A DNA stretch of 64,000 bases from NCBI GenBank assembly GCA_038321775.1, contig JBBQFI010000001.1, positions 482,583 to 546,582 of the forward strand, written 5' to 3'. Source of the stretch: JBBQFI01 sp038321775 (lineage in GTDB: Bacteria; Verrucomicrobiota; Verrucomicrobiia; Chthoniobacterales; UBA10450). Position 1 is the first letter of the stretch, and every line of letters starts with the position of its first letter. Under the pieces are notes generated by a model. The model saw only the letters and a list, made by a program, of their open reading frames with translations, was not told the origin of the DNA and made no database searches. This document shows, piece after piece, positions 26,500 through 36,028 of this stretch. The position numbers were made by a program, and so were the translations under genes.

Positions 26500-26796
26500 A
26501 TGATCCGCGTCGTGCTTCCGCATCATCTGCGCACGCTGGCGCGCGTGGGCGATGAGGTGCAATTAAATCTCGATGGCGGTGCGACGCCGCGCGCAGTTCT
26601 CGATGCGCTCGAAAACAAATACCCGGTCTTGCGCGGGACGATCCGCGATCACGTAACGCACGCGCGCCGGCCACTCGTTAGGTTCTTTGTCTGCGGCGAA
26701 GATGTGTCGCATGAATCGCCGGATAATCCCCTGCCCGCTGCCCTGGTAAAAGGCGAGGAGCCATTCTTTATCATGGGTGCAATCGCGGGTGGATAA
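26500..26796 (+). CDS. MoaD/ThiS-like sulfur-carrier protein
   Basis: ATG 26500 gives MIRVVLPHHLRTLARVG and a 98-residue ubiquitin-fold protein ending in Gly-Gly (AIAGG), the diglycine that is activated by adenylation and thiocarboxylated in the MoaD/ThiS family. The segment VRFFVCGEDVS corresponds to the fourth strand. The partner adenylyltransferase is not in this window, so whether it serves molybdopterin or another sulfur pathway is unknown. The upstream inverted repeat separates it from the BNR gene. Confidence 0.82.
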   Translation: MIRVVLPHHLRTLARVGDEVQLNLDGGATPRAVLDALENKYPVLRGTIRDHVTHARRPLVRFFVCGEDVSHESPDNPLPAALVKGEEPFFIMGAIAGG

Positions 26797-26816
26797 AGCG
26801 GAAGGGAACGAAAAAA

Positions 26817-27338
26817 ATGACGAGACATTATATTTTAATCACGGCGCTATTGCTGATTACGCTGCCGGTTGTTTTTGCGCAGTCAGAAAAGATCAAGGAA
26901 CAGAAAGACGATCTGACGATGCGCACTCCGCCGCCCGAAGATGACGCGATAAAGTCGGCTGCGATTCACGAGGAGGTCGATTTCGCGGCGAGTCCGCAAC
27001 GCGTTTACGAAGCGTTGCTCGATGCCAAACAATTCGCCGCATTCTCGAACAAGTCGGCACAGATTGATGGCAAAGTCGGCGGCGCCTTTTCGCTGTTCGA
27101 CGGTCACATCATCGGGCGTAACCTGGAGCTGGTTCCGAATCAACGCATCGTCCAAGCCTGGCGCGTCGTCGATTGGCCGGCGGGCGCGTATTCCATCGCG
27201 AAGTTCGAACTGTCGACGCAGGGAACCGGCACGCATCTCATTTTCGATCACACCGGTTTCCCGGAAGGTTTACACGATCATCTGGCCGAGGGTTGGAAGA
27301 TGAATTATTGGGAGCCGCTAAAAAAGTATCTGCATTAA
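26817..27338 (+). CDS. Exported SRPBCC/AHSA1-domain protein
   Basis: A 173-residue protein with a signal peptide (cleavage after about residue 21, VVFAQ) followed by an AHSA1-type START-like domain: VDFAASPQRVYEALLDAKQFA at its beginning, GGAFSLFDGHIIGRNLEL, and the C-terminal amphipathic helix HLAEGWKMNYWEPLKKYL. The fold binds hydrophobic ligands. Export is unusual for this family, which is mostly cytosolic. It is 20 bases downstream of the moaD-like gene and 13 bases upstream of ridA, an operon-like arrangement. Confidence 0.82.
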   Translation: MTRHYILITALLLITLPVVFAQSEKIKEQKDDLTMRTPPPEDDAIKSAAIHEEVDFAASPQRVYEALLDAKQFAAFSNKSAQIDGKVGGAFSLFDGHIIGRNLELVPNQRIVQAWRVVDWPAGAYSIAKFELSTQGTGTHLIFDHTGFPEGLHDHLAEGWKMNYWEPLKKYLH

Positions 27339-27351
27339 CGAGGCCGCGAAA

Positions 27352-27777
27352 ATGAGCGAGACATTCGAAAGCTCCCGAGCGCCCGAACCAGTCGGCGCCT
27401 TTCCGCACGCGAAGCGCGTCGGAAATCTTCTGTTTCTTTCCGGGATCGGACCGCGAACCCGCGGGAGCAAAGAGATTCCCGGAGTTACACTCGATTCGTT
27501 AGGGAATATCGAGAGCTACGATATTGAAACGCAATGTCGTGCGGTGTTTGAAAACGTTCGGATCGTGCTGGAGGACGCCGGCGCGAATTGGAACGACATC
27601 GTCGATGTCACCGTTTTCCTGACGAACATGAAAAAGGATTTCCGGATCTACAATAAACTTTACGCGGAACATTTCGCCGGGAGCGGCAAACCAAATCCGA
27701 CCCGGACCACGATTGAAATCAACGCGTTGCCCACGCCGATCGCAATCGAGCTCAAGGTGATCGCCGCAGTGGGATGA
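27352..27777 (+). CDS. RidA/YjgF family deaminase
   Basis: A 141-residue protein. RidA motifs are present: VGAFPHAKRVGNLLFLSG near the N-terminus, QCRAVFENVRIVLEDAG, DVTVFLTNMKKDF, and the active-site Arg in PNPTRTTIEINALP. Members deaminate reactive enamines/imines; one branch includes 2-aminomuconate deaminase of the kynurenine route. With kynB, kynU, kmo and the ALDH8A1-like gene around, the aminomuconate role is plausible but not proven. It overlaps the next gene by 4 bases (ATGA). Confidence 0.88.
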   Translation: MSETFESSRAPEPVGAFPHAKRVGNLLFLSGIGPRTRGSKEIPGVTLDSLGNIESYDIETQCRAVFENVRIVLEDAGANWNDIVDVTVFLTNMKKDFRIYNKLYAEHFAGSGKPNPTRTTIEINALPTPIAIELKVIAAVG

Positions 27778-28259
27778 GCGAGCCTTCGGACACAAAGTCA
27801 TTTCGCATTCTTGCGGCGGACCATACGGGCTTCACGGTCGCGAACGTTGAACGGTCTCTCGCCTTCTGGCGCGATGTGCTTGGCTTTCAGCTTTCGCATC
27901 GCGCGCATCATACCGGTGCGCTCGCGAGTGAAGTAACCGGAGTGCCGGGCGCGGAAATCCTGATCGCGGTTCTTAAAGGTTACGGACACAAAATCGAATT
28001 GCTGGAGTATCTCGCGCCGACGGATCGGGAGCGCGTCGGTCTCCGTCCGTGCGATGTCGGCTCCGTGCACATCGCGCTCACGGTCGAAAATCTTGATGCG
28101 ATGTTGAATGCGATCGCCGCATCCGGTTGGAGCGCTGCCGGTCAACCGCAAACGCTCACATCCGGTCCGAACGCTGGAAAGCGCGTGGCATATGTTCGCG
28201 ATCCAGATGGGACGACGATCGAGTTGATGCAGCCGCCGCCCTCTAAGATCGGATCTTAG
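27774..28259 (+). CDS. VOC (glyoxalase/bleomycin resistance) family protein
   Basis: A 161-residue protein with one VOC repeat pair: AADHTGFTVANVERSLAFWRDVLGF contains the first metal His, GSVHIALTVENLDAM the second, and YVRDPDGTTIELMQP the terminal Glu ligand. Such metal-dependent enzymes catalyse isomerisation, ring-opening or epoxide chemistry. It is translationally coupled to ridA, so a role with an unstable small metabolite is likely. The substrate is unknown. Confidence 0.85.
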   Translation: MSEPSDTKSFRILAADHTGFTVANVERSLAFWRDVLGFQLSHRAHHTGALASEVTGVPGAEILIAVLKGYGHKIELLEYLAPTDRERVGLRPCDVGSVHIALTVENLDAMLNAIAASGWSAAGQPQTLTSGPNAGKRVAYVRDPDGTTIELMQPPPSKIGS

Positions 28260-30148
28260 TTCAACCGCGATTGAAATTCCGGATCGAGCTGAAGCGCGCG
28301 CTGGAAATGTTTTCCGGCAAGATCTGTCATTCCGAGGTTTTTCAACCGGAGGCCGATCATCCAATGATAAACCGGATTGTCCGGCGTGACTGCGTCGGCT
28401 TGTTTTTCGTAATCGGCGGCTTTTTCGATCTGACCCTGCGCTCGCAACGCGCCGGCGAGTACGTAGTTCGTCAAAGGAAGATTTTTGTTGCGTTGTGCGG
28501 CATCCGTCCATACCGCGACAGCGTCATCCCTGCGGCCCAACTGCCAGAGCGATTCGCCTTTTTCCTGACGCGCGAGAACCAAATCCTGTCGTTCATGCAA
28601 AGCCGCATCGAGACTGGTCTGCGCCTGTTCGTAACGACCCAGACGATTCAGGATTGTCCCGCGGTAATACAGACTTAACGCTTTTCCCTGGCCCTGCTGA
28701 TGGTCCGCCGCCTGGTTGAGACGCGCGACAGATTCGTCCGCGTCGCCCGAGAGATATTCAAACCAGGCGAGTTTCGAAAGGGCATCGCCGTTTGAAAAAA
28801 GTCCGAAGCTCGTGGCCGTCTGAAAATGTTTTTCTCCGGCAGAAATATTTTGGCGGCCAATCGGACTGAGCCAGGAATCCGGTTTTGGCTGCGCCAGCGC
28901 CAGCTCGTCGGGGATTTCGATTTTTTGAAACGCGACGTTCCCTTCGTATTCGTGATAACGAATCCAGCCGCTGTGCGCGCTCAGTCCAATCCAGGAAACG
29001 GCGAAGAGAAGAAAAACCCAGCCCGCCGGACGAATTTTTCCGAGAAGTTTCAGATTGAAACGGTGAAAGAAAACATCCGTCGCCGTGAACAATCGCCACG
29101 TTTTCAGAACGAGAAAGGTCGTAACTGCCGCACAACCGAGCGCCATCAAGAACGGGACAAGTCCGTAAACGTTTCGGACCGCGAGGAAACTTCCGAGGAA
29201 CGCAACCGATCCGAGGATCTCTTCGGGCCAGGTCAGGGAATATTTTCGCGTGATCGCATTCGATTTGGGAATTCCGACGGCCGGCTTTCCGAAACCGAAA
29301 TAGAGCGCGTCGTTAGGGCAAACGCTGATGCAATCCATGCATTTCATGCAACCGGGATCGACCACCATTTGGTGCACCTTGACCTCGGCGTGAACGAGAA
29401 CATTCGAGGTGCAAGTCGTTGTGCAATGTCCGCACTGATTGCACGCATCGGTTACGCGGATTCGCCAGGGCGAGAGTTTGTCGGCGAGACCGAAAAATCC
29501 GCCGTAGGGACATGCATAAGTGCAGAAACCTTTTTGCCCGAGAAAACAAACGGTGAGGAACCCGCAGATGGCGAGGAACGGAATGGCGACGGCGACGGAC
29601 GGGAACGTTCCCCAAAAATCATTAGTGACGAGATGATTGGTGAATTTCGGAATGAGCGGCCCGGGGTTCGCGCTCGAAAAAAAACGATACGCCGTCGGCC
29701 AAACAAACATGTAGAGAGCCGCGAGGAGCGGAACATAAATCAAAAGCCGCGAGCGAAACGGCTTCGGAGTGATGCCCATTTTTTTCAGAAGCCATGCGCA
29801 AAAATCCTGCAAGGCGAGAATGTGACAGCCCCAGCCGCAAACAAAACGGCCGAAGATCAACGTAGCCAGGATCGCCAGCGCAAAAAAGATGAACCCGGCG
29901 TTCAGTGCTCCGCGCTGCAAAGTGTGCATGGCCTCGGAAGGTTCGATCGGAGAGATGGTGCGTCCGGTCATGCGCCATTGAATAATGTGAGCGACCATGA
30001 GCAGATTGACGCCGAGAAGGACGGCTGCTCGCCAGCGACTGGTTCTCGATTTGCGGATGCCGTTTGGCTGGAAGCTCAAACGTTTGCGAACAGGCAACTG
30101 GATCGATCCCTGATCTTCCGCACTTCGACTATCGCACCCGCTTTTCAT
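28256..30148 (-). CDS. NapH/NosR-like 4Fe-4S membrane protein fused to TPR domain
   Basis: A 630-residue protein. The first 240 residues have four or five helices with CGWGCHI and CTYACPYGGFFG, the membrane Cys motifs of the NapH/CcoG ferredoxin group. Two 4Fe-4S motifs follow: CNQCGHCTTTC and CMKCMDCISVCPNDAL. After two more helices a domain of about 200 residues shows TPR-like repeats (YYRGTILNRLGRYEQAQTSLDAAL). It probably passes electrons between quinol and a periplasmic partner. It overlaps the convergent VOC gene by 4 bases. The C-terminal TPR fusion is not usual. Confidence 0.83.
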   Translation of the reverse strand: MKSGCDSRSAEDQGSIQLPVRKRLSFQPNGIRKSRTSRWRAAVLLGVNLLMVAHIIQWRMTGRTISPIEPSEAMHTLQRGALNAGFIFFALAILATLIFGRFVCGWGCHILALQDFCAWLLKKMGITPKPFRSRLLIYVPLLAALYMFVWPTAYRFFSSANPGPLIPKFTNHLVTNDFWGTFPSVAVAIPFLAICGFLTVCFLGQKGFCTYACPYGGFFGLADKLSPWRIRVTDACNQCGHCTTTCTSNVLVHAEVKVHQMVVDPGCMKCMDCISVCPNDALYFGFGKPAVGIPKSNAITRKYSLTWPEEILGSVAFLGSFLAVRNVYGLVPFLMALGCAAVTTFLVLKTWRLFTATDVFFHRFNLKLLGKIRPAGWVFLLFAVSWIGLSAHSGWIRYHEYEGNVAFQKIEIPDELALAQPKPDSWLSPIGRQNISAGEKHFQTATSFGLFSNGDALSKLAWFEYLSGDADESVARLNQAADHQQGQGKALSLYYRGTILNRLGRYEQAQTSLDAALHERQDLVLARQEKGESLWQLGRRDDAVAVWTDAAQRNKNLPLTNYVLAGALRAQGQIEKAADYEKQADAVTPDNPVYHWMIGLRLKNLGMTDLAGKHFQRALQLDPEFQSRLN

Positions 30149-30173
30149 TGGTTATCTAATGTCACAAAGGTCC

Positions 30174-30191
30174 GCCCGAACCAGTTCGGGC
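30174..30191. promoter_or_regulatory. Hairpin in divergent promoter region
   Basis: GCCCGAA and TTCGGGC form a perfect 7-base stem with a 4-base loop in the 160-base gap between the divergent Fe-S/TPR gene and the dockerin-like gene. It lies in both 5' regions, so an operator or attenuator is more likely than a terminator. The role is unknown. Confidence 0.35.
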
Positions 30192-30308
30192 CTCATTTTC
30201 ATCGAATTTTTTCAAAAGATCGTTCAAAAGAGTTCCACTTTTCCAAAAACCAGATAGGACATCAGTTGGTACACGTCACTGCGCCAACGACTTGAGGAAT
30301 TAAAACAG

Positions 30309-32738
30309 ATGTTACGAAAAATGTTTAGTCATTTCACGCTCCCGTTGCTTTTGCTCCTTAGTAGTTTGCCGGGAAGCTCCGTCGCCCAATTGCAAAAGAA
30401 GAGTCCAAATGCAGAGACCGAAATTCTGCAAAGGATGCTCGCGGTGAAGGGAACGGTCACGATGGATCTCGATCTGAACCGGCTTGGCGAAAGCTCGACA
30501 TCAAAGGATTCGAAATCGAACTCATTGCGTTTTGAAGTGGCGGCGAATTCTTTTTTCACGGTGCTTGTTCTGAACGACACCTTACGCGGCCCCGAGGTGA
30601 GTTCGCTGGGACTCGTCGCACAGAATCCTGCAAAAATTCCTGCCGGGCTGCGCACTTCGTTCCAGCAATTGGTCATCGAAAAATTGTCGGCGGAGGAAGA
30701 GTTTGATCTCGTCGTTCGCGATGCGAAATCCGGATTTGTTTTTTTTAATATCGACGGACATCAATACGAGTACGATGCAGCCGCGAATTTACTCGGGATT
30801 AAAGATGGAAGACTTCTAATCTCAAAGGAATTTGCCAAAAAACTTGGGCGTCCTTCCGAGAGTGGTTTGGTCGCGGGAAAGATTTCGATTACGGCAAAGA
30901 TGTCTCCCATCGAAGTCACGACTGTTGTCAACGGCGCCGTGCAATCGGCGGTGATGCCAGCGCTGCGGAATGCTGGTAGCGGAAATACGGCGGCGATTGA
31001 ACCGCACGTCGGGACCATTCCTGGACCGGATGTGATCGTCGGAGATCTGCCTGTTGTCTCGCAGGGTGGAAGCGCCGGAAGCTTCGTCGGACTCGGTGTT
31101 GCCACGACTTCATGCAATGCAGGCACCATCGATCTGGATTGGTTCAAGTTGCCGAACAACGATCACCCAGTCATCCCACAAAATATGTATCGCATGAGCG
31201 GCGGAGCCAGTAACAACGACCGTTTCGAGCAAATCGGCCAATCGTGGCTCAAGCACGCTTTCCAAGCGTTAACGGAAGACGTTTGCAGCTACGGTTGTAA
31301 CGGCGTTGGGAACACTCATCTCGGTTCGGGATGCTCCGATCCGTACTCGGCGACTTTGAACTATGGTCAAAGTGGACTCGGCTCACGCGCGTGGGTGAAT
31401 CCTTTTACGGGCGCCTTCCCTCGCGGAGATTCGGCGACAAGTCCGGCCGATCACAGTGCTCACACCGCCGCACTTGGACAACCACATACCGGCACTTCGC
31501 ACAGACTCCTTGTCGCAATGAGCGACTTGAGCACTGCTTCGAATGCGGGCGCGACCTATTTCGCAGAAGCGCAATACGTCACTCCGCATGAATACACTTG
31601 GTGCCAAAGTCATCCTGGTCAATGCAACATGTATAACAACGTTTCGTATCGCCGTTTCACGGTGACGGGGACGACGACCTTCACTTTTTCGCCGGCTGCT
31701 CCAACGGTCCGCATGTCTCCGGCCGTTTACGCGTGGACCGGCGCGACGGTTAACATGTTTGAACCCGATCCGGGGAACGATGGTATCGCGCATGTCGGTT
31801 ATAAAGTGACGAACCCATCCGCCGGTGTGTGGCATTATGAGTACGCGGTTTATAACCAGACGCTTGATCGCGCGATTCAATCATTCAGTGTTCCGCTCGG
31901 CTGCGGAATCACCGTGAGCAATCTCGATTTCCATGCTCCGCCGCAACATCCAGGATTCGCTGCTGATGGAACCGTTGGAAATGCCGGCTACAGCGGCACT
32001 CCATGGGCGTCGACTCAAACTTCGAGCGCGCTGAGTTGGAACTCAGAAACGTTTGCGCAAAACCAAAATGCGAACGCCATCCGCTGGGGCACGATGTACA
32101 ATTTCCGTTTCGACTCCAACCGACCACCGCAAGCGACGATTGCGACGATCGGATTTTTCAAGACGGGAGCCCCGATCACCGTGGCGATTCAAGGCCCAAC
32201 TCCTGACGCATGCAATGCTCTGCAAGTCACGACGGCGGTCTCGCGCAAGACTCATGGCGGCATGGGCACGTACGACATTGATCTACCACTTAGCGGCGAA
32301 CCCGGAGTCGAATGTCGCAGCGGTGGCGCCAACGGTGATCACACCATTGTCGTTACCTTCAGTAACAATGTTGTTAGCGGAAATGCGGCCGTAACTACTG
32401 GCGCAGGCAGCGTCTCGGGAAGTCCGACGTTCAGCGGCAACACGATGACTGTGAATGTAACCGGCATCGCCGACGTGGAGAAAGCTGTCGTTACCTTGAG
32501 CGGCGTGACGGATAGTTTCGCTCAAGTTTTATCCGATACGACGGTGAACATGAACGTGCTGTTGGGCGATACAAACGGGAACAAATCGGTTAGTTCATCC
32601 GATGTCGCGCAAACAAAAGCTCAGTCGGGCGTGACTGTCGACGGCACCAACTTTCGTGAAGACGTTGTCGCCAATGGTTTGATCAACAGTTCCGACGTAG
32701 GGATTGTGAAATCGCGTTCTGGAACAGGTCTGCCGTAA
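30309..32738 (+). CDS. Large secreted protein with dockerin-like C-terminus
   Basis: An 809-residue protein with a signal peptide (about residues 1-26, ending SVAQL). Most of it is beta-rich with no domain I can name; it has several Cys residues (CSYGCNG, CQSHPGQC) suited to the periplasm or outside. The last 60 residues resemble two dockerin type I calcium loops (GDTNGNKSVSSSDV and VANGLINSSDVG). Dockerin-like tails in Verrucomicrobiota probably mediate attachment to a surface matrix. A substrate-binding or protease role cannot be supported. Confidence 0.75.
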   Translation: MLRKMFSHFTLPLLLLLSSLPGSSVAQLQKKSPNAETEILQRMLAVKGTVTMDLDLNRLGESSTSKDSKSNSLRFEVAANSFFTVLVLNDTLRGPEVSSLGLVAQNPAKIPAGLRTSFQQLVIEKLSAEEEFDLVVRDAKSGFVFFNIDGHQYEYDAAANLLGIKDGRLLISKEFAKKLGRPSESGLVAGKISITAKMSPIEVTTVVNGAVQSAVMPALRNAGSGNTAAIEPHVGTIPGPDVIVGDLPVVSQGGSAGSFVGLGVATTSCNAGTIDLDWFKLPNNDHPVIPQNMYRMSGGASNNDRFEQIGQSWLKHAFQALTEDVCSYGCNGVGNTHLGSGCSDPYSATLNYGQSGLGSRAWVNPFTGAFPRGDSATSPADHSAHTAALGQPHTGTSHRLLVAMSDLSTASNAGATYFAEAQYVTPHEYTWCQSHPGQCNMYNNVSYRRFTVTGTTTFTFSPAAPTVRMSPAVYAWTGATVNMFEPDPGNDGIAHVGYKVTNPSAGVWHYEYAVYNQTLDRAIQSFSVPLGCGITVSNLDFHAPPQHPGFAADGTVGNAGYSGTPWASTQTSSALSWNSETFAQNQNANAIRWGTMYNFRFDSNRPPQATIATIGFFKTGAPITVAIQGPTPDACNALQVTTAVSRKTHGGMGTYDIDLPLSGEPGVECRSGGANGDHTIVVTFSNNVVSGNAAVTTGAGSVSGSPTFSGNTMTVNVTGIADVEKAVVTLSGVTDSFAQVLSDTTVNMNVLLGDTNGNKSVSSSDVAQTKAQSGVTVDGTNFREDVVANGLINSSDVGIVKSRSGTGLP

Positions 32739-32812
32739 TCAACTCCGGGACGGTGCGGAATTGTTGTCCGCGTGAGCGTGCGTTGCGCGGAATGCTGTAT
32801 TAAGATCGGCCG

Positions 32813-34084
32813 ATGACTTTTTCATCGGATGAAGATTTCGCGCGGCGGTTGGATCAGGAAGATCCACTTCGCCAGATGCGCGAAAAATTTCATCTCCCGC
32901 CCGGCAAAAACGGCGAACCGATGATTTATTTTGCCGGCAACTCGTTAGGCTTAATGCCGAAAGCGGCGCGGCAAATCGTCGAACAGGAGTTGGACGATTG
33001 GGCCAAGCTTGGCGTCGACGCGCATCTGAAAGCGGCGACGCCGTGGTATTCGTATCACGAAACCTTGCGCGAACCGATGGCCCGCCTTGTCGGCGCTCAG
33101 CCTAACGAGGTCGTCTGCATGAATAGCCTGACGGTGAACCTTCACCTGATGATGGCGACATTTTATCGGCCGACAAAATCGCGCTTCAAAATCCTGATGG
33201 AGGAGCCCGCCTTTCCTTCCGATACCTACGCAATCAAAACGCAGATTGTGCATCATGGATTCGATCCAAGCGATGCTCTCGTGCTCGCGCATCCGCGCAA
33301 AAACGAATTCACCGTGCGGCAGGAAGACATCGAGACTGCGATTGAAAAACACGGCGATCAACTTGCGATGGTGATGATTGGCGGAGTGAATTTTTTCACG
33401 GGCCAGCTGTTCGACATTCCTAAAATCACCGCGGCCGCCCGGAAACTGGGCATCACAGTTGGAATCGATCTCGCACATGCGGCCGGCAACGTCACGCTGG
33501 CGTTGCATGATTGGAATGTCGATTTCGCCGTCTGGTGTTCTTATAAATATCTCAACTCCGGTGCGGGCGCTGTCGCCGGAGCATTCGTGCACGACCGGCA
33601 CGCGACGAATACGGAGCTGCCCCGCCTGGCCGGTTGGTTTGGCAACGACCCAAACACGCGCTTTCGATTGCATCTCGAACCGGAGTTCATTCCCGTCGCA
33701 TCCGCGGATGGATGGCAGATCAGCAACCCACCGATATTGTCGATGGCTCCGCTTCGCGCATCGTTGTCGATCTTCGAGGAAGCCGGCGGAATGGAACCAT
33801 TGCGTGCGAAATCGATCATGCTCACCGGCTATCTCCAGTTCCTCCTGGAGAGCGCGTCATCAAAACTCTTTACCGTCATCACACCGCGCGCGCCTAACGA
33901 GCATGGAAGCCAGCTTTCGATTCTGGTGCACGAACATCCGAAGGAACTTTTCGCAAAACTCGAAGCCGCGGGCGTGAAATGCGATTTTCGCGAACCAAAT
34001 GTCATTCGCGCCGCGCCGACGCCGCTCTACAACACGTTTCATGAAGTGTGGCGCTTCGCGCAGGTCTTGTCCGAGCATCGCTAG
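32813..34084 (+). CDS. kynU: Kynureninase
   Basis: A 423-residue PLP enzyme, the family's usual length. IYFAGNSLGLMPK at residues about 38-50 is the conserved N-terminal motif, MNSLTVNLHLMM a phosphate-binding region, VGIDLAHAAGN holds the Asp/His contacts to PLP, and WCSYKYLNSGAG the Schiff-base Lys near residue 243. It cleaves 3-hydroxykynurenine or kynurenine to (3-hydroxy)anthranilate and alanine. It lies between kynB/ALDH and kmo but is not in one operon with them. Two copies of CCTAACGAG and one CTCGTTAGG occur inside the coding region. Confidence 0.95.
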   Translation: MTFSSDEDFARRLDQEDPLRQMREKFHLPPGKNGEPMIYFAGNSLGLMPKAARQIVEQELDDWAKLGVDAHLKAATPWYSYHETLREPMARLVGAQPNEVVCMNSLTVNLHLMMATFYRPTKSRFKILMEEPAFPSDTYAIKTQIVHHGFDPSDALVLAHPRKNEFTVRQEDIETAIEKHGDQLAMVMIGGVNFFTGQLFDIPKITAAARKLGITVGIDLAHAAGNVTLALHDWNVDFAVWCSYKYLNSGAGAVAGAFVHDRHATNTELPRLAGWFGNDPNTRFRLHLEPEFIPVASADGWQISNPPILSMAPLRASLSIFEEAGGMEPLRAKSIMLTGYLQFLLESASSKLFTVITPRAPNEHGSQLSILVHEHPKELFAKLEAAGVKCDFREPNVIRAAPTPLYNTFHEVWRFAQVLSEHR

Positions 34085-34128
34085 GAAAAGAAATCGACAC
34101 CGGCGCGAAGATCGACAACTGATTTAAA

Positions 34129-35430
34129 ATGTCTCAGGTGCTGGTCGTAGCGGTTAAAATTCCGCTTCCGTTCGGAATCCCGATCGAATTCATTTTGTTT
34201 GGGCTGACTCTGCTCGGCATCGCTCTTTTTCATCATCGCACCTTGCTCATCGCGCTCATGGGGTTGGTTGCGATTGTGATTTATAAAATCGCGTTCACTG
34301 GTTTCAAGACTGGTCCCGGCGTCGGGGGATTCATAATCCATGTTGGCCATGAGTGGGTCGTGCTCGCGAATCTGCTTTGTCTTCTCCTTGGTTTTGCTTT
34401 GCTCTCCCGGCATTTCGAAAAAAGTCACGTCCCGGTGGTGCTCCCAAAATATCTTCCGCAGGGATGGAAAGGCGGCTTCGCCTTGCTCGTTTTGGTATGG
34501 GCTCTTTCCAGTTTTCTCGACAACATCGCGGGCGCTTTGATCGGCGGCGCGATGGCGCATCAATTGTTCCGCGCCAAAGTGCACATCGGTTATGTCGCCG
34601 CGATCGTCGCCGCCTCTAATGCGGGCGGAGCCTGGAGCGTGCTCGGAGATACCACCACCACCATGATGTGGATTGCGGGCGTGTCGCCGCATGTTGTTTT
34701 TGAAGCGATCATCGGCGCGGCCGTTGCGTTAGTGATTTTCGGAATTCCCGCCGCTATCCAACAACATAAATATTCCCCCATTCTCACGCGCACTCACATC
34801 CACACCCATGTGGATTGGAAGCGTGTCGGCATCATCGGGCTCATTCTTGTGTTCGCGGTCGGGACCAACGTGATCGTTAATCTCAAGTTCGCCGCTTTAG
34901 CAGATCACTTTCCCTTCATCGGCGTCGCAGTGTGGGTCGCCATTCTTCTATCGATCGTCGTGCGCCGCCCCGATTGGGAAGTGCTCCCCGAATCATTCAA
35001 GGGCGCTATCTTTCTGCTTTCGCTCGTGCTTATCGCTTCCATGATGCCGGTGGAAAAATTGCCGACAGCTTCGTGGGGAACAACCTTCGGCCTCGGGTTT
35101 TTGTCGTCGGTCTTCGACAATATTCCGCTGACGGCCCTCGCCCTAAAGCAAGGCCATTACGATTGGGGATTTTTGGCTTACTCGGTTGGTTTCGGCGGAT
35201 CGATGATCTGGTTCGGTTCGTCGTCCGGCGTCGCAATTTCCAACATGTATCCGGAATCAAGATCGGTTGTGCAATGGCTGCGACACAGTTGGTTCATCGT
35301 GATCGCATACGTGATTGGGTTCTTTGTTATGCTTAGTTTGCTAAAGTGGCACCCGGACACTCATGTGCTAAACACCACCGTCCAATCGAAGAACCTAACG
35401 AAAGACGCCGTTCTCCTCACCAGCAGATAG
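34129..35430 (+). CDS. ArsB/NhaD-superfamily ion transporter
   Basis: A 433-residue protein with about eleven helices. Two inverted halves show the conserved helix breaks of the IT superfamily: SSFLDNIAGALIGGAMA with ASNAGGAWSVLGDTTTTMMW, and SSVFDNIPLTALAL with GGSMIWFGSSSGVAISN. These fit NhaD-type sodium/proton antiporters or citrate/arsenite permeases. It follows kynU by 44 bases on the same strand and may share its transcript. The substrate is uncertain. Confidence 0.72.
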   Translation: MSQVLVVAVKIPLPFGIPIEFILFGLTLLGIALFHHRTLLIALMGLVAIVIYKIAFTGFKTGPGVGGFIIHVGHEWVVLANLLCLLLGFALLSRHFEKSHVPVVLPKYLPQGWKGGFALLVLVWALSSFLDNIAGALIGGAMAHQLFRAKVHIGYVAAIVAASNAGGAWSVLGDTTTTMMWIAGVSPHVVFEAIIGAAVALVIFGIPAAIQQHKYSPILTRTHIHTHVDWKRVGIIGLILVFAVGTNVIVNLKFAALADHFPFIGVAVWVAILLSIVVRRPDWEVLPESFKGAIFLLSLVLIASMMPVEKLPTASWGTTFGLGFLSSVFDNIPLTALALKQGHYDWGFLAYSVGFGGSMIWFGSSSGVAISNMYPESRSVVQWLRHSWFIVIAYVIGFFVMLSLLKWHPDTHVLNTTVQSKNLTKDAVLLTSR

Positions 35431-35528
35431 CTGGTCCCGATCTTTTCGAAGCGATCTGAAGGTTCGAGAGCGAATCGCGCTCGGCTATGTCGCAAGCGCG
35501 AGCTTCTAACCCCCGCGTGCCGTCATCG

Positions 35529-35555
35529 GTGCTGGAATTTCCAGTATCCCAGCAC
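35529..35555. terminator. Hairpin between convergent genes
   Basis: GTGCTGG (35529-35535) pairs with CCAGCAC (35549-35555); an alternative inner stem CTGGA/TCCAG lies within. It is in the 151-base gap between the transporter (+) and the small exported protein (-), a suitable place for a two-way terminator. There is no strong T tract. Confidence 0.4.
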
Positions 35556-35581
35556 CATGACAGCTTGCTTATCGTCCGCGA

Positions 35582-35890
35582 TTATTCGTCGCGCTTGGTG
35601 GAGTCGTCGTGTTTCTTAACGAACTTTCCGTTGGGATCGACCTCAAATCCCCACTTCTTCCCTTCGCTTTTCACGACGACCTCATAGTTCCACTTGCCGT
35701 CTTTATCGTCCTCACGTTCCACGCGCACGATCTTTCCGCCCGCCGCGTTTTCCGTGATCGTCTTTTGCACTTCCGGTGACAGGTTCTTCATTTCAACCAT
35801 CTCACCTTTATGTTCGCCTGCTTGCGCGATCATACTGAACGCCAGACTAGCGCTCAGCGCCGCTGCTACTAATAGCTTTTTTGTTCTCAT
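35582..35890 (-). CDS. Small exported PepSY-like protein
   Basis: I start at the ATG complementary to 35888-35890 (MRTKKLLVAAALSASLAF), preceded by a good purine-rich ribosome site (GAGAGG). The protein has 102 residues with a signal peptide ending at about AQAGE. The mature part (LSPEVQKTITENAAGGKIVRVERE, then YEVVVKSEGKKWGFEVDPNGKF) looks like one PepSY domain, found in periplasmic protease inhibitors and sensors. It is a single-gene unit. Confidence 0.72.
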   Translation of the reverse strand: MRTKKLLVAAALSASLAFSMIAQAGEHKGEMVEMKNLSPEVQKTITENAAGGKIVRVEREDDKDGKWNYEVVVKSEGKKWGFEVDPNGKFVKKHDDSTKRDE

Positions 35891-36028
35891 AGGACCTCTC
35901 ACTCGACCAATAATGGCAAATCATCGAATGGAAGTTCCGGTGTTCTTCCGGATTAGCGTTACTCGTTAAGATTACTAAAAAGTATCCTACCGAATAATCG
36001 CCAAAGGTGCGAAGCGTTACCCGTAAAG

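Noticed and set aside
28826..30295. 489-residue open frame on the plus strand opposite the Fe-S/TPR gene
   Set aside because: The sequence is Arg-rich and without domain signals, and the reverse strand has clear Fe-S motifs. It is a shadow of codon bias.
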